Assembly (NCBI GenBank): GCA_019802505.1
Contig: JAFMOC010000432.1
Coordinates: forward strand, 190,001 to 254,000
Length of the DNA: 64,000 bases
Direction: 5' to 3'
DNA from: Corydoras sp. C115
Taxonomy: Eukaryota; Chordata; Actinopteri; Siluriformes; Callichthyidae
Below are positions 41,059 to 55,098 of this stretch, piece by piece (the first letter of the stretch is position 1; each line of letters starts with the position of its first letter). Under the pieces are notes generated by a model that had not been told where the DNA came from, did not search any database, and saw only the letters and a program-made list of their open reading frames with translations. Both the position numbers and the translations under genes were made by a program.

Positions 41059-43408
41059 TTAAGGTTCACTCCATTTAGGATGCTGGAACTTAAATTTTCC
41101 CTGTGAGAACCAGCGTTTGTAGATCTGTTTTTCTGTAAAGAAGCGGTGGCCACCATAGCGAGCCCGTTCGTGCACTTTGTACATGCCGCACTCATCCAGA
41201 CGGTATGACTCAAAGTAGTGATAGGGCACCGAGCTGTAATTAGCAACGCTAGAAACACAGATAGTTAAGTATGTTAAGAAACCATACAAATATACAAATA
41301 TAATTACCATTTTTGGACAGATATTAATGGAAAAATAAAAGTGAGACAATTAATATTTATATAAAGGGCTTGCAATTTCTTTACATATCTGCTCTGGCAT
41401 AGCATTGATTGAAAAGCCTTAAAAGACATATCTGTAGGTTATATAAATTTTGCTCATATATTTTAAAATAAGAAAATTAATTTTCTAAAAGCCCTAATAG
41501 CTTAGGTACTGAAAGTCAAATGTTAAAAACGTCAAGATTTATTTAAGATGCAATTCTTTTAGATAGCCACTATTGAAAGAAAAGCAGCTCTTCAGCTGTA
41601 ACCTGATTAAATGGAAAAAAAAGTTAATGAAATAAAACTTTTGCTTTTTAATGTAAATTTGAAATATTTAATCTCTTACCGGCAGTAAGACCCATCTACC
41701 ATCCCATAAATATCGATATTCTCACAAACATCCAGTGCAAAAATTAGGCTGAAAAATCCAGTGCTGAGAAATGTACCCGACTTCATTCTAGAAGGAGAAA
41801 GACAGAAAGAATAAATAACATTTTACATCCTTACAATTTGCAAATGCCAATTCTCAAATGTAAAGACCAAATCTAACTTCGTATTTAAACTCAGATGCCC
41901 AAATATATTTGACCACAGATACTATATCACTAAAACCATAATTATTATTTTATAGTATGTGTTCTTTACCTGTTCTTGCCAGTTTCATCCTGGAAGATGC
42001 GATCGCACTGCCTCATCTTTTCTCTGCTCAGGATGTAGATATGCGTACCCGGGTATTTCTGTGCCAGCTTTGCCAGAATATTAAACACATGACCGTGACC
42101 ATCCTTTCTCATCTTTTTTTCTGGTCCCCAGACTACGAAGTACGTTTCGGCCTCCTGCTTAAAGAAGAAGGCCTCATGCTGCAGCAGGCGTCGCACACTG
42201 GTGTGAGAGATAACCCGCACAGTCGTCCTTGTGCCTACATCAGCCTCGAAACCTTGCGTCGGTGCCGTATTCATGCGGATCACGCACTCATGATTGTTGA
42301 TCTCGCTGCCACGTTTGCTGCCCAGCATCTGACCCGAGCTGGATACAACAGCACAGCGGGTACACTGTAGTGCCAGGCACTGATGAAAAAAATGATGTAC
42401 ATATATTATATGTTTTTAGTGTAACTGCCTTAATTTTGCACGTACTTTAAGGCTCCAACAGTTATTTCCCCCTTTAAAAATTTTTTATATGCACTTAGCG
42501 GTAAGTTCAACATCAACAACAATAATAGTTATCCTACTTGAAAATTTGACGCAAGGGCAGGTGAAATTTTCACATATCCTCCACGTCCCACGTTAATAAG
42601 GACGTCTTTTGTTTTGGTGAGATGACTGCACCAAAGCAGCAGAGACACAGTGATGATGAGAAGTAAGAATAACCAGTGGTACCTCTGATGGAAAGAGTAA
42701 AAAAAACAAAAAAAATAAAAATCAACATCTTTAATAGCAAATATGTTAAATTCATTCATTCATTATCTTCCGCTTTATCCTCTATTAGGGTCGCGGGGGG
42801 GTTCCCCATGCCCATCCAGGGGAGAACGTCTTGGGCGCTGGGCAGATACACCCAGGACAGGGCACCAATCTATCGCTGGGCACGCACACACTCACTCACT
42901 CACTCACTCTATATGGGGCAATTTGGAGAACTCAAATTACTTGATCCATATTTTTGGACAGTGGGAGGAAACCCACGCAGACATGGGGAGAACATGCAAA
43001 CTCCACCCAGATGGGGATTCGAACCAGGAATCACTAGTGCTGAGAGGAGAACGTGCCAAACCACTAAGCCACATTAAAAAAGCTACATTATAACAAAAAT
43101 AAACATTGTTTTTACTCAATAACTTCGGACACAGACTTAAGTCTTTTCTGAGACAAGTTAACATGCAGTTAAACAAATCTAGAACAGAAACACGGCCACA
43201 TACAGAAGCAAAGAGTACATCAATAATCACAAAAACCACCGATTGTAAATCATTACTGTAATCAAATAAAACATATATTTTTTTAGCAATTCTATCTTAT
43301 TAAAGGGCAAAAGAGCAGCTATTTATATGAATATTAGCTGGAATGGAAATTATGGTCGGAATTTACAACGGTGTTAAGGAATGAAAAAGCTCATACCATA
43401 AATTTCAT
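41059..43408 (-). CDS. st6galnac4: Alpha-2,6-sialyltransferase ST6GALNAC4-like
   Basis: A Golgi type II sialyltransferase, the tandem paralogue of st6galnac6. Minus-strand exons: 43397..43408 (MKFM), 42538..42684, 41970..42379, 41680..41787, 41059..41248, giving 288 residues (human 302). The two motif exons are exactly 410 and 108 nt, as in st6galnac6, with the same phases. Features: a signal-anchor (WLFLLLIITVSLLLW), sialylmotif L (CAVVSSSGQMLGS ... ECVIRMNTAPTQGFEADVG), QDETGKNR, motif S in the form FLSTGFFSLIFALDVCENI, motif III HYFE, and VS HRFFTEK. SSGQMLG, QDETGKNR and HYFESYRLDECGMY identify ST6GALNAC4. In motif S, Phe replaces the Trp found in the paralogue (STGFF against STGWF). Confidence 0.88.
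42750..43072 (-). repeat. SINE copy 25
   Basis: Reversed copy in st6galnac4 intron 1. A deletion removes the CCGGAGAACCCGG segment and the head end is cut at AAGCCACATT. Confidence 0.95.
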
Positions 43409-44798
<1,390 letters not shown>

Positions 44799-44844
44799 CT
44801 TTTTAATTAATTCCCTCTATTAAAATGTTTTTTGTTTTTTTTAC

Positions 44845-44935
44845 TGTACTGTAACTGCTACTGGCTGCTAAATTTCCTTCGGGATGAATAAAGTATTCAA
44901 TTCTAGTGTTCTATCTATCTAGTAAACTTGCGTGT
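44845..44935 (+). mobile_element. Retroelement 3'-end fragment
   Basis: CTGCTAAATTTCCTTCGGGA, TGAATAAAGTATTCAATTC and a (TCTA)n end are typical of a fish non-LTR element 3' terminus. Confidence 0.6.
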
Positions 44936-44976
44936 TTACAGAAATAGGTACACTATAATATATATATATATATATA

Positions 44977-45344
44977 TTCATTCATTCATTATCTTCCACT
45001 TTATCCTCTATTAGGGTCGCGGTGGGGTTCCCCATGCCCATCCAGGGGAGAACATTTCGGGCCCTGGGCAGATACACCCAGGACAGGGCGCCAATCCATC
45101 ACTGGGCACACACTCACTCACACACACTCACACACACACACACACACACACACTATATGGGGCAATTTGGAGAACTCAATTGACTTGATCCATGTTTTTG
45201 GACTGTGGGAGGAAACCGGAGAACCCGGAGGAAACCCACGCGGACACGGGGAGAACATGGAAACTCCACCCAGATGGGGATTCGAACCGGGAATGCCTAG
45301 TGCTGAGAGGAGAACATGCTAAACCACTAAGCCACCGTGCCGCT
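44977..45344 (-). repeat. SINE copy 26
   Basis: Reversed copy inserted in a TA tract, with its internal CACACA segment expanded to about 40 bp. Flanking TA obscures the target duplication. Confidence 0.97.
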
Positions 45345-45367
45345 ATATAAATATATATTAATTATAA

Positions 45368-45376
<9 letters not shown>

Positions 45377-45438
<62 letters not shown>
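45377..45438. repeat. (TG)n microsatellite
   Basis: About 30 uninterrupted TG units upstream of the probable miga2 promoter. Confidence 0.97.
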
Positions 45439-45440
<2 letters not shown>

Positions 45441-45524
45441 CAACATGCTGAAAAGTGAAAAGTGGGCGTGTGTCTAATGATGCCTACGTCGGTCATTGAA
45501 CTCCACGCGCCCACCTTTAGGGAA

Positions 45525-45631
45525 AGCCAATTGGGCAGAGTCATCGAAAGTCACGCTCCCATTGGTTGATGTCGGTGTCTGTCTTATCCTTCAGACGTTA
45601 GTGTGTGAAATGCGGCGAATGTCACCGATAC
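45525..45631 (+). promoter_or_regulatory. Probable miga2 promoter and non-coding exon 1
   Basis: Two CCAAT-type boxes (CCAATTGG near 45528 and CCCATTGG near 45559) precede a short GC-richer segment ending GATACG|GTGAGT, a good splice donor. The next acceptor (CTCCACAG at 47122) leads into the start-codon exon. This is inferred from sequence only. Confidence 0.5.
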
Positions 45632-46007
45632 GGTGAGTATGTGGAGAGTAACATTTAACGCGCTCGGATTGCCTTTTAAATTTATTCTGAACGTCGTGTT
45701 TTAATCTTCTTTTGTTGACTTATTAAAGTCAGACTGTATCGGTAATCGGAAGACTCGATATGACTGCGGGTGCTGTGCAATGCTAACGAAGCTAACTAGC
45801 AGTTGAAGACATTGAGGGATTTCAGATTTATTTCAACAATAAAACTCATTAATTGCGTTTAAACAAAAAACACGTGATAATTCTGCTTATTAAAATGTTA
45901 TACTGTTCAAAATAAGACGCATTATGGATTTAAAATATTTAAATAGTTTATGTGAAGTGTTGGTATTTGATTATTTTATGTGGCTTTTACATAGAAACCT
46001 GTAGATT

Positions 46008-46494
46008 TGATCGGACTATATACAATATACAACATGTTATATAATTACAACATATTATACAATATAAAACATTACTAAGCATTATTGTTGAGGGGGTGTT
46101 GGGAACCCTTAGCACATGCTGATGATTTAAGTTGTGAATGTTTTTCTTCATTCCTTTATTATGTTCCGCTTTATCCTCTATTAGGGTTGCGGTGGGGTTC
46201 CCCATGCCCATCCAGGGGAGAACGTCTCGGGCGCTGGGCAGATAGACCCAGGACATGGCGCCAATCCATCGCTAGGAACACACTCACTCACACACACACA
46301 CTCTATATGGGGCAATTTTGACAATTCAATTGACTTGATCCATGTTTTTGGACTGTGGGAGGAAACCGGAGAACCCGGAGGAAACCCACGCGGACACGGG
46401 GAGAACATGGAAACTCCACCCAGATGGGGATTCGAACCGGGAATCCCTAGTGCTGAGAGGAGAACATGCCGAACCACTAAGCCACCGTGCCTCC
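46008..46494. repeat. Left unit of a ~488-bp tandem duplication (includes SINE copy 27)
   Basis: A 140-bp unique segment (TGATCGGA ... TGAATGTTTTT) plus the reversed SINE 46148..46494 is repeated as 46495..46984. The left SINE's tail is eroded (TTCATTCCTTTATTATG). Confidence 0.95.
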
Positions 46495-46984
46495 TGATCG
46501 GATTATATTATATAAATACAATATACAACGTTATATAATTACAACATATTATACAATATAAAACATTACTAAGCATTATTGTTGAGGGGGTGTTGGGAAC
46601 ATTTAGCACATGCTGTTGATTTAAGTTGTGAATGTTTTTATTCATTCATTATCTTCCGCTTTATCCTCTATTAGGGTCGCGGTGGGGTTCCCCATACCCA
46701 TCCAGGGGAGAACGTCTCGGGCGCTGGGCAGATACACCCAGGACAGGGCGCCAATCCATCGCTGGGCACACACTCACTCACACACACACACTCTATATGG
46801 GGCAATTTTGAGAACTCAATTGACTTGATCCATGTTTTTGGACTGTGGGAGGAAACCGGAGAACCCGGAGGAAACCCACGCTGACACGGGGAGAACATGG
46901 AAACTCCACCCAAATGGGGATTTGAACCGGGAATCCCTAGTGCTGAGAGGCGAACATGCTAAACCACTAAGCCACCGTGCCGCC
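46495..46984. repeat. Right unit of the tandem duplication (includes SINE copy 28)
   Basis: Contains the reversed SINE 46641..46984 with an ordinary target duplication TGAATGTTTTTA (46629-46640 and 46985-46996), so this unit looks like the original insertion. It is in the miga2 5' UTR intron. Confidence 0.95.
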
Positions 46985-47323
46985 TGAATGTTTTTAAATG
47001 TTTTTAAAGGTGGGGGCAGATTGGGGGAAGTCTTCCTTCTGTTCCAGCATGTGAGCTCCATTAACTTAAGGTTAACGCTGATGCTTTGTTTTTTTTTGTT
47101 TTTTTTGTTTTTCACTCCACAGACACTATGAACCAAGGACCTGAAAGAACAGGGACCTTTTTGCAAAAACAAAAGTGGCCCTAGAAGATATAAGAACCAA
47201 AGTGTCCATTTTGAATCGTCAAAACGATTTAAAAGTCATATTTATGAGAAGTAGCGGAGCTGTTGGAAGGTTCAGGGTCACAGCGGAAGACTCTGCATGT
47301 GAGGGTTGGCAGGGGCGGCTGAG

Positions 47324-49033
47324 ATGTCACTCAGACAGGCAGAGGGGATGTCCGTCATGCAAGCTCTAGCCATGACGGTGGCTGAGATACCGGTGTTCCT
47401 GTACTCCACCTTTGGGCAGGTACTGCTTTTATTTAAAAAAAAAAAAAAGAAAAAAAAAGATCTTATCTGTTCTGCCTGTTGCTTATCTGAACACAAACAT
47501 GCACTCGAAAAGACTTTGATTTACTATAAAACCATTCCTGTTGCAATCAGATTAATGATTTGTAGTCTGTAAGTTTATATTTATTCATATAGGCATTTTG
47601 CTTTACTTAATTTAAGATGAATAAAATCAAGTGAATATTTAATGCATTTCGTTTTAAGAATGTTAAATTGCTCTATTCTGTAGATTACGTACATTTAATG
47701 GTTTATATTTTTACAGAATGGAATGTTGTGTTTATTCAATGAATGAAAAATTTATTGTTAAATGAATTTTAAAACTGTACGAATGTTTTGCATTTTCTGA
47801 AAAGCGTATTTTGAGACGTAATCTAGAAATGTTAGTAAGAATATTTTTAAGTGCATACTTTAAAAAGTTATATGATATTCGTCTAGCACTTTTTTGTTTT
47901 ATAAGGTCAAATACGCTTTTTAAAATAATTAAAAAGGTGTTAAAAATGACTAGTTTCTAAAATTATAAATGTATTTTTTCTTAATAGTCTTTTTTCCCCC
48001 CAAATCCTGAACTTTTCCTCATTTCTTTGCCTCTCTTGTTTGCTTCCCAGTCTATTTTTTCACAACTTCGTCTGAGCCCGAGCCTGAAGAAAGTGCTGTT
48101 TGCGACGGCACTGGGCAGCGTGGCGCTCGCACTCACTGCCCACCACCTTAAGAGACGCAGCAGAAAGAGGAAGCAGGTAGCAGAGAAAGCAGCGCCCAAG
48201 AATGTAGGCATTCCAGAGCAACTTCTACGTTCATCAAGACCTGTCTCACTGAAGAGAGGTTAGAAGGAATGTACTGTTCTGCAGGTCTCTGAGCATACTA
48301 ATGAGGATATGTACATTCAGCATCATAAAAACACCAGATGGTTTTTTTTTATGTTCAATACATTTTTCCATAACTAAATATCAAGTTTATTAAATATAAC
48401 ATTAGGGTCAGAGTTGAGTCTTAAATTATGATAAAAAGCTATTATTTGAGTCAACAGTGTATCATTGTGTTAATAGAACTCTTAAACAAACCGAAAGATG
48501 TGAGATTTACTTTAACGTTTATCATTCATTCATTCATTATCTCCCGCTTTATCCTCTATTAGGGTCGCGGGGGGGGGGGGGAGGTTCCCCATGCCCATCC
48601 AGGGGAGAACGTCTCGGGCGCTGGGCAGATACACCCTGGACAGGGCACCAATGCATGCACTCACTCACACACACACACTCTATATGGGGCAATTTGGAGA
48701 ACTCAATTGACTTGATCCATGTTTTTGGACTGTGGGAGGAAACCAGAGAACCCGGAGGAAACCCACGCAGACACGGGGAGAACATGGAAACTCCATCCAG
48801 ATGGGGATTTGAACTGGGAATCCCTAGAGCTGAGAGGCGAACATGCTAAACCACTAAGCCACCGTGCCGCCAACGTTTATCATATGAGATATTATAAGGT
48901 TGTTTTTATCTGTTGATGTTGTAGGTCCACTCCCGGGACGACAGATGAGTCCGAGTACTCGCAGTAACGACACCATGAGTGGAATCTCATCACTTGCTGC
49001 TAGCAAGCATTCCAGCTCTTCACACAATTCTGT

Positions 49034-49084
<51 letters not shown>

Positions 49085-51467
49085 TTGTTATATAAATCTG
49101 ATTAGAATAAGACTCTGATGTGTGCTACTTATTACACTGCATTACTCTATGATAAGCTCTGAATAGGTGTGTGTGTGTGTGTGTGTGTGTTTGCACGTGT
49201 TTATGTTCAAAGGCTCGACTCCCATCTTCTCCCAACCAGCCGGTTACTGTAGCAACACCATGGGAAGCAGAGCCCGTGGCAGAGGAACCGGGAGCAGTAG
49301 AGGATGCAAATGCAGAAAACTTGTACCTAATGGGTAAAATAACATGTTTTCGTTTTTTTTTTCTTATTTAACAGAAAATTCGACGTCCAGACACGTCCTA
49401 TAAATACATGAAGCTTAGGTCTTAATCACTAAAATTCTTTTTTTAATTTGTTCTTTAGAACTCTATGGTAATTGTCCGTCTCTTCTGCAGGTATGGAGCT
49501 GTTTGAGGAAGCGCTGCAGAAATGGGAGCAAGCGCTAAATATCAGGCATCAAACTCCCAACGCCTCTGCCCTCGACAGCCTGGTCCAGCATGAAGCTGCA
49601 CTAACAGTAAGATCCACACATCAGAGATCAATCACTCTCATAATGCTTTCCACTCGTTAGAGGTTAAACTTGGTGATTATAAGCAAACGCCAGCTTTTAT
49701 ATTGAAAAAGTCATTTTAATAAAAAAGAGAGATGATCTGCAGGTATATGAGTTTGTATCCACTTTATGACATTCACTCAGATCAGAGTGAGTGATTGACT
49801 CTTAATTATGTTTACACATAATAGATTGTTTGTTGGTGATGATTAATATTTATAATTAAAAGTTATTCATTCTGAAATGAATTCGTATGTGTGTCATAGC
49901 CAGAAGCACGGAATCGCAAATTTGCTGAGAAGCTCGAGTCCCTGCTGCATCGGGCGTACCACTTACAAGAAGATTTTGGTAGTACAATCCCAGCAGACAG
50001 CCTGATCGCTGATCTTGGTAATTTTGTGCGCACACACACACACACACAATTTAGGTATGGATTATTAATAAAGTAATAATGGGCAGAAATCGTTTGTGTG
50101 TTTTAGTTGTGGTAAACGTTTTTGTTATTGATACACACACATGTACATAACACACTTCAATTTGCACCTGCACTTTATCATGAACAATTCACACTTGGAA
50201 AACTGTTCATCTATTGTTTCCCAGCCTTATTTACATTCATTCATTCATTATCTCCCGCTTTATCTTCTATTAGGGTCGCGGTGGGGTTCCCCATGCCCAT
50301 CCAGGGGAGAACATCTCGGGCGCTGGGCAGATAGACCCAGGACAGGACGCCAATCCATCGCTGGGCAGACACTCACTCACACAGACACACTCTATATGGG
50401 GCAATTTTTGAGAATTCAATTAACTTGATCCATGTTTTTGGACTGTGGGAGGAAACCGGAGAACCCGGAGGAAACCCACGCAGACACGGGGAGAACATGG
50501 AAACTCCACCCAGATGGGGATTCGAACCGGGAATCCCTAGCGCTGAGAGGCGAACGTGCTAACCACTAAGCCACCGTACCGCCGCCTTATTTACATAATT
50601 TGCACATAATCTCTACTCACGTCTTTTGTGTTTTAATGGTGATGTGTTTTTTTTTCTCTCTTTCTTTTCCCCTCTCTCTTTACTCCTTTAATACTCCTGT
50701 ATATATTCTATAGTACAACCGTGAGGGCTTGAGCACCCGAGCATATCGCCCACCTTTCACACCTGTGTTAATGTGATGTGACAATAAAGGATTTGATTTT
50801 ATTTGATGTAGAAAGTGAAGGCACTTTGATTCTGCCCTCTGTGGAAAGCTGTCATCGGCTGCAGGACGATGACGCCATGACCATCACATCCGACGACTCC
50901 TTCTTCTCTGCTGCTGAGGTTTGTACGCCTCCCCAAAATGCACGCTTAATGTTTTGAATCAGCAAATATTTTAGGTGTGTGTTATTGTTAATTGATTTCT
51001 GATGTAAGAACTACTCCTTTTGTCATTGTGTTTAACATATTTAATTTTTTTTTTCAGATTGTATAGTTGTTTTATTTATATATTTATTTATTTCCATTTT
51101 TTTTTTTCTTCCCCCAAATTATTTTAAAGTTGCCCTTAATCAGAGCAGCGTGCAGGTGACTCTACAGAGATGAAATTAGCATTTGAAGGATTTTGAAGAC
51201 CTTAACGTTACTCCCTTGTTCTCTTTGCCTCAGCTGTTTGATGCCATCTCCTTGGATGACGTTTATCAGCCTCTGAAACCTGCTGCTCTGTATGAAGAGG
51301 CTCTGACTTTAGTGAGAGATGGAAAAGTAGACTGCAGATCACTCAGGTACACTCAGGATATAGAGTACTTTAGAACACTATATGGTTGTATATCTGCGTT
51401 TTTTTACATTACGTCCACAGATCTTGAGCTTTGAGTTAATTATGTGTGTGTGTGTGCGCGTGTGTGC

Positions 51468-51506
<39 letters not shown>

Positions 51507-51648
51507 CTTTAGAACAGAGTTGCTGGAGTGCTATAGCGATCAGGACTTCCTGGCGAAGCTACACTGTGTACGACAGGCGTTTCATGTCAGTACACACAGA
51601 CAAGTCTATAATGACTTTGCTCATGTTTGTAGTAGTTAGTAGGCTTTA

Positions 51649-51690
<42 letters not shown>

Positions 51691-52853
51691 TTGCTGCTAC
51701 TGGATGAAACTCACAGAACTTTCTTCACTGAAACGGGGAAACAAATGATAACTGGACTCATGATTAAAGCCAACAAGGTATTTTATGATATTTACAAAAA
51801 CAACATGTATTAAAATTCATTCATTCATTCATTATCTCCCGCTTTATCCTCTATTAGGGTCGTGGTGGGGGGGGGTTCCCCATGCCCATTCAGGGGAGAA
51901 CGTCTCGGGCGCTGGGCAGATACACCCAGGACAGGGCGCCAATCCATCGCTGGGCACACACTCACTCACACACACACTCTATATGGGGCAATTTAGAGAA
52001 CTCAATTAACTTGATCCATGTTTTTGGACTGTGGGAGGAAACTGGAGAACCTGGAGGAAACCCACGCGGACACGGGGAGAACATGGAAACTCCACCCAGA
52101 TGGGGATTCGAACTGGGAATCCCTAGCGCTGAGAGGAGAACATGCTAAACCACTAAGCCACCGTGCCACATTTTTTTTTATTGATTAATTTTAATATGGA
52201 ATGTAGAAAATATATTTTATACACACTCCCCTGTGAATCACTCCCCTTTTATCATGCTAAAAGTGATATCTGTGTGATTTTATTTGTAGAGTCCAAAGGC
52301 ATTTTTGGAAAGTTACCAGGAAATGCTGCTGTACACGCAACACGAGGAGACGTGGCCGACCACCAGGAAAGAACTGGAAGGACGAGGGGTCTGTACCTTC
52401 CACTTGTTTTATCTGTACATTTTTTTTATAGCTCTGGCTAAAAATGATTCTCTACCCAAAAAAAAACCATCAATTATTTTTAGCCATAGTTCCGGTCAGC
52501 GTATGTTTTAAGAGTTAATTTAATTGACTGACGTTTTTAATGTATACTGTAACCTGTGCAACTCTGACTCTCTGATGTGAATGGTGTAAACTTCTAATGC
52601 AACATTTAAACCCATAGTGTGTGTTGTTTTAATTTTTTTTTAGTAATTGTTAATTAATATCTTTATTAATGCTCTGTTTGTTGTGATTTCTCTGCAGGTG
52701 GTGTGCATGAATTTTTTCGACATCGTGTTGGACTTCATTTTGATGGACGCCTTCGAGGACCTGGAGAACCCACCCACCTCCGTCGTGGCAGTCTTGCGAA
52801 ACCGGTGGCTTTCGGACAACTTTAAAGAGACGGTATAAATGATTAGCTTCATA

Positions 52854-52901
<48 letters not shown>

Positions 52902-53292
52902 GGTGAGCTGCAATATTCGCTGATTCGACGATTCGATTCGGAGAACCGTAGTCGACTATGAACCTCATAGTCGATTGTACCATTTTGACCACATGGGGGC
53001 GCCCATGGCTGCTGCTAAGGATTAGTTTTTACATGAAATGTCTTTGTTTTCGTTATATATATAGCCTTTTGTCAAATAAAATCATCCCAATTTCTAGAAA
53101 AAAAAAGAAAAACAAAAAAAAGGTTTTATTTTGTTAGAAAAACAAGTAAAATATATAAAAAAAATCTTTTTTAAAAACTACGCTTATAGCGCCATCTTGT
53201 GGTGAAATTTTAACTGATTCGACTATCAGTCGACTATAGGGAAAATCTGACGAATCAGATTCGACTATGAAAATCTTTAGTTGAAGACACCC

Positions 53293-53366
<74 letters not shown>

Positions 53367-53426
53367 TGGGCATGGGGAACCCCACCACAACCCTAATAGA
53401 GGATAAAGCGGGAGATAATGAATGAA

Positions 53427-53498
<72 letters not shown>

Positions 53499-54205
53499 AG
53501 CTTAAAATGTTTATAATGTGTTTCAAGGCTCTGGCTACAGCATGTTGGTCCGTGCTCAAAGCCAAAAGAAGATTACTACTGGTGAGTTTTTGTTATGTTA
53601 TATTTGCACACACGTTTTTTTTTTTTTTTTGCAGTGATTTAATATTTCTCATGTTCAGTGATGCTTTAATAAAGACTTTTAAACCTGTGATATGTCGTTA
53701 CAGGTTCCAGATGGTTTTATATCGCATTTCTACTCCATTTCGGAGCATGTAAGCCCGGTTCTAGCGTTTGGATTCTTGGGTCCCAGGCAGCACTTGAGTG
53801 AAGTGTGTACTATTTTTAAGGTAAGGAACATTCTTTCTTAAATATGTAACTCTCCCCCTGCTGTCACACCGGCTACCTCTATTGGTGCAGTTACTAAGGA
53901 ATCTTAGGGATAGAAGCAGACACATCTTTTCCTGTTATACTGAATACAGACTATATTGTATAAAAGTATATAAGTATTGTGTGCATGTTGTCCCTTCTGC
54001 TTTGTTTCCTCAGCAACAAATTGTGCAGTATTTAAAGGACATGTTTGATCACGACAAAGTGCGTTTTACATCCATCACGTCGTTGGCTGACGACATTCTG
54101 AGTTTGTCTCACAGACGTACTGACATCCTTCTGGGCTACCTCGGCATCAACGGGGTGCCTGAGGTCAACGGCGCTCTGCCTGCGAGCTCGGACCAGCAGG
54201 ACTGA
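47324..54205 (+). CDS. miga2: Mitoguardin 2
   Basis: A mitochondrial outer-membrane protein that promotes fusion via MitoPLD and tethers mitochondria to ER and lipid droplets. Coding exons: 47324..47419, 48051..48258, 48925..49031, 49213..49333, 49491..49606, 49900..50017, 50812..50918, 51234..51346, 51513..51585, 51691..51777, 52290..52388, 52698..52832, 53528..53581, 53704..53820, 54014..54205 (580 residues; human 593). An in-frame TGA at 47300 fixes the start. Two N-terminal hydrophobic segments (MTVAEIPVFLYSTFG; VLFATALGSVALALTAHHL) precede a basic stretch, a Ser-rich linker, a FFAT-like motif for VAP binding (DDSFFSAAELFD, split over 50918/51234), and the conserved C-terminal domain (VVCMNFFDIVLDFILMDAFE; DGFISHFYSISEHVSPVLAF). 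The exon 4/5 junction is the least certain: its donor GTATAA is weak and lies beside a CA tract. Confidence 0.95.
48526..48871 (-). repeat. SINE copy 29, full length
   Basis: Reversed copy in the miga2 intron 48259..48924. Perfect 12-bp target duplication AACGTTTATCAT (48514-48525 and 48872-48883). Confidence 0.97.
49037..49080. repeat. (CA)n at the miga2 49031 donor
   Basis: The tract begins five bases after donor GTATAA. A (GT)n tract (49167..49190) lies 22 bp before the next acceptor. Confidence 0.95.
50018..50049. repeat. (CA)n near the miga2 50017 donor
   Basis: GCGCACACACACACACACAC begins about ten bases into the intron. Confidence 0.9.
50236..50583 (-). repeat. SINE copy 30, full length
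   Basis: Reversed copy in the miga2 intron 50018..50811. Perfect target duplication GCCTTATTTACA (50224-50235 and 50584-50595). Confidence 0.97.
50690..50811 (+). mobile_element. Retroelement tail ending at a miga2 splice acceptor
   Basis: GTGATGTGACAATAAAGGAT then TTGATTTTATTTGATGTAG is the 3' end of a common fish element. Its last bases form the polypyrimidine-poor acceptor of the exon starting at 50812. Confidence 0.65.
51443..51505. repeat. (TG)n running to the acceptor of the miga2 exon at 51513
   Basis: About 60 bp of TG/CG units are followed only by TTCTTTAG before the exon. Confidence 0.97.
51651..51688. repeat. (GT)n forming the acceptor of the miga2 exon at 51691
   Basis: 19 GT units end directly in AG with no intervening pyrimidine tract; the intron is only 105 nt. 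Confidence 0.97.
51815..52170 (-). repeat. SINE copy 31
   Basis: Reversed, near-complete copy in the miga2 intron 51778..52289, head end GCCACCGTGCCACA. Confidence 0.97.
52860..52897. repeat. (TA)n microsatellite
   Basis: Left flank of the second MITE copy, in the miga2 intron 52833..53527. Confidence 0.95.
52898..53296 (+). mobile_element. Non-autonomous DNA transposon (hAT-like MITE), copy 2
   Basis: The longer copy, with ends AGGGGTGAGCTGC and AAGACACCCCTAA that give a 7-bp terminal inverted repeat AGGGGTG. It keeps the left subterminal GATTCGACGATTCGATTCGG absent from the ptpn13 copy, and is again flanked by TA tracts on both sides. Confidence 0.75.
53297..53492. repeat. (TA)n tracts around SINE tail fragment copy 32
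   Basis: TA tracts 53297..53364 and 53430..53492 enclose a 65-bp forward SINE 3' end (53365..53430, GATGGGCATGGGGAACCCC to ATGAATGAATGA). The second tract stops about 35 bp before the miga2 exon at 53528. Confidence 0.95.
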
Positions 54206-55065
54206 TTTATAAAAGCCTTTTGGACTTTTTAACAGAAACTCAGAACCAGTTGGCCTGTGAGCATTACGATGTGCCAGGACTGAATAAAAAAAAAAAAAAA
54301 CACGGCTCACCAGTGCAATTTGGATTCAACAATAATTTGACACCATGGCACCACCCGGAGCTTGGAACCACCCGGAGATTGGAACGTCTCCTCGATTTAT
54401 GAAATGTAATCACATAAGCGAACGAGGCGAATTGCAAACCAAGTGAAGAAGGTCTGGACCAGGTGAAGAATCCTCCATGCTGTAAATCAGTGAACATGAC
54501 TGACTGACTGACCTGTTCTCCAAAAAATTCATCTTCCATCCAGCTTTGTTTTCATGAGTTCAGAGAAGATCCTGAGAGAAATCACAGTTCAGAGCCTTCC
54601 TGTGTGGAGTTTACATGTTCCTCTCTTGTGTTTTTCTCAGGAGATTCGCTGATCTAAAGATATATCAGATTAGTAAAAAATAGTACGTTATAAACTTGTT
54701 ATAAATTACACTGTATATTTAAAAAAAACCATTGTTGTGTTGTAAAGCAGCTTTGGAATATAATTATATTGGTAAATGAGCTGTAGATATTAAAATCTTC
54801 TTGCATCTGAACATGTTCAGAGCTCGGTAAGCTTAGATATAATTTTTTTTTAGCAGGGCTGAATTCCTTTAGGATCTTTCTGTAGGTCACCTGAGTTTAT
54901 TTAATCGCACAATCACTACAGAACCAGTGTACGATCAATATCACAAACTGACTTAATACTGACTCCAAACTTGAACTCCGGGTTAAGTCTGCTGCTAAAT
55001 TTTGTCTGTCTGTCTGTCTGTAAACTCTGCATTTCATTTACCTGACCGGCCTTAATGTCTTGTTC

Positions 55066-55098
<33 letters not shown>

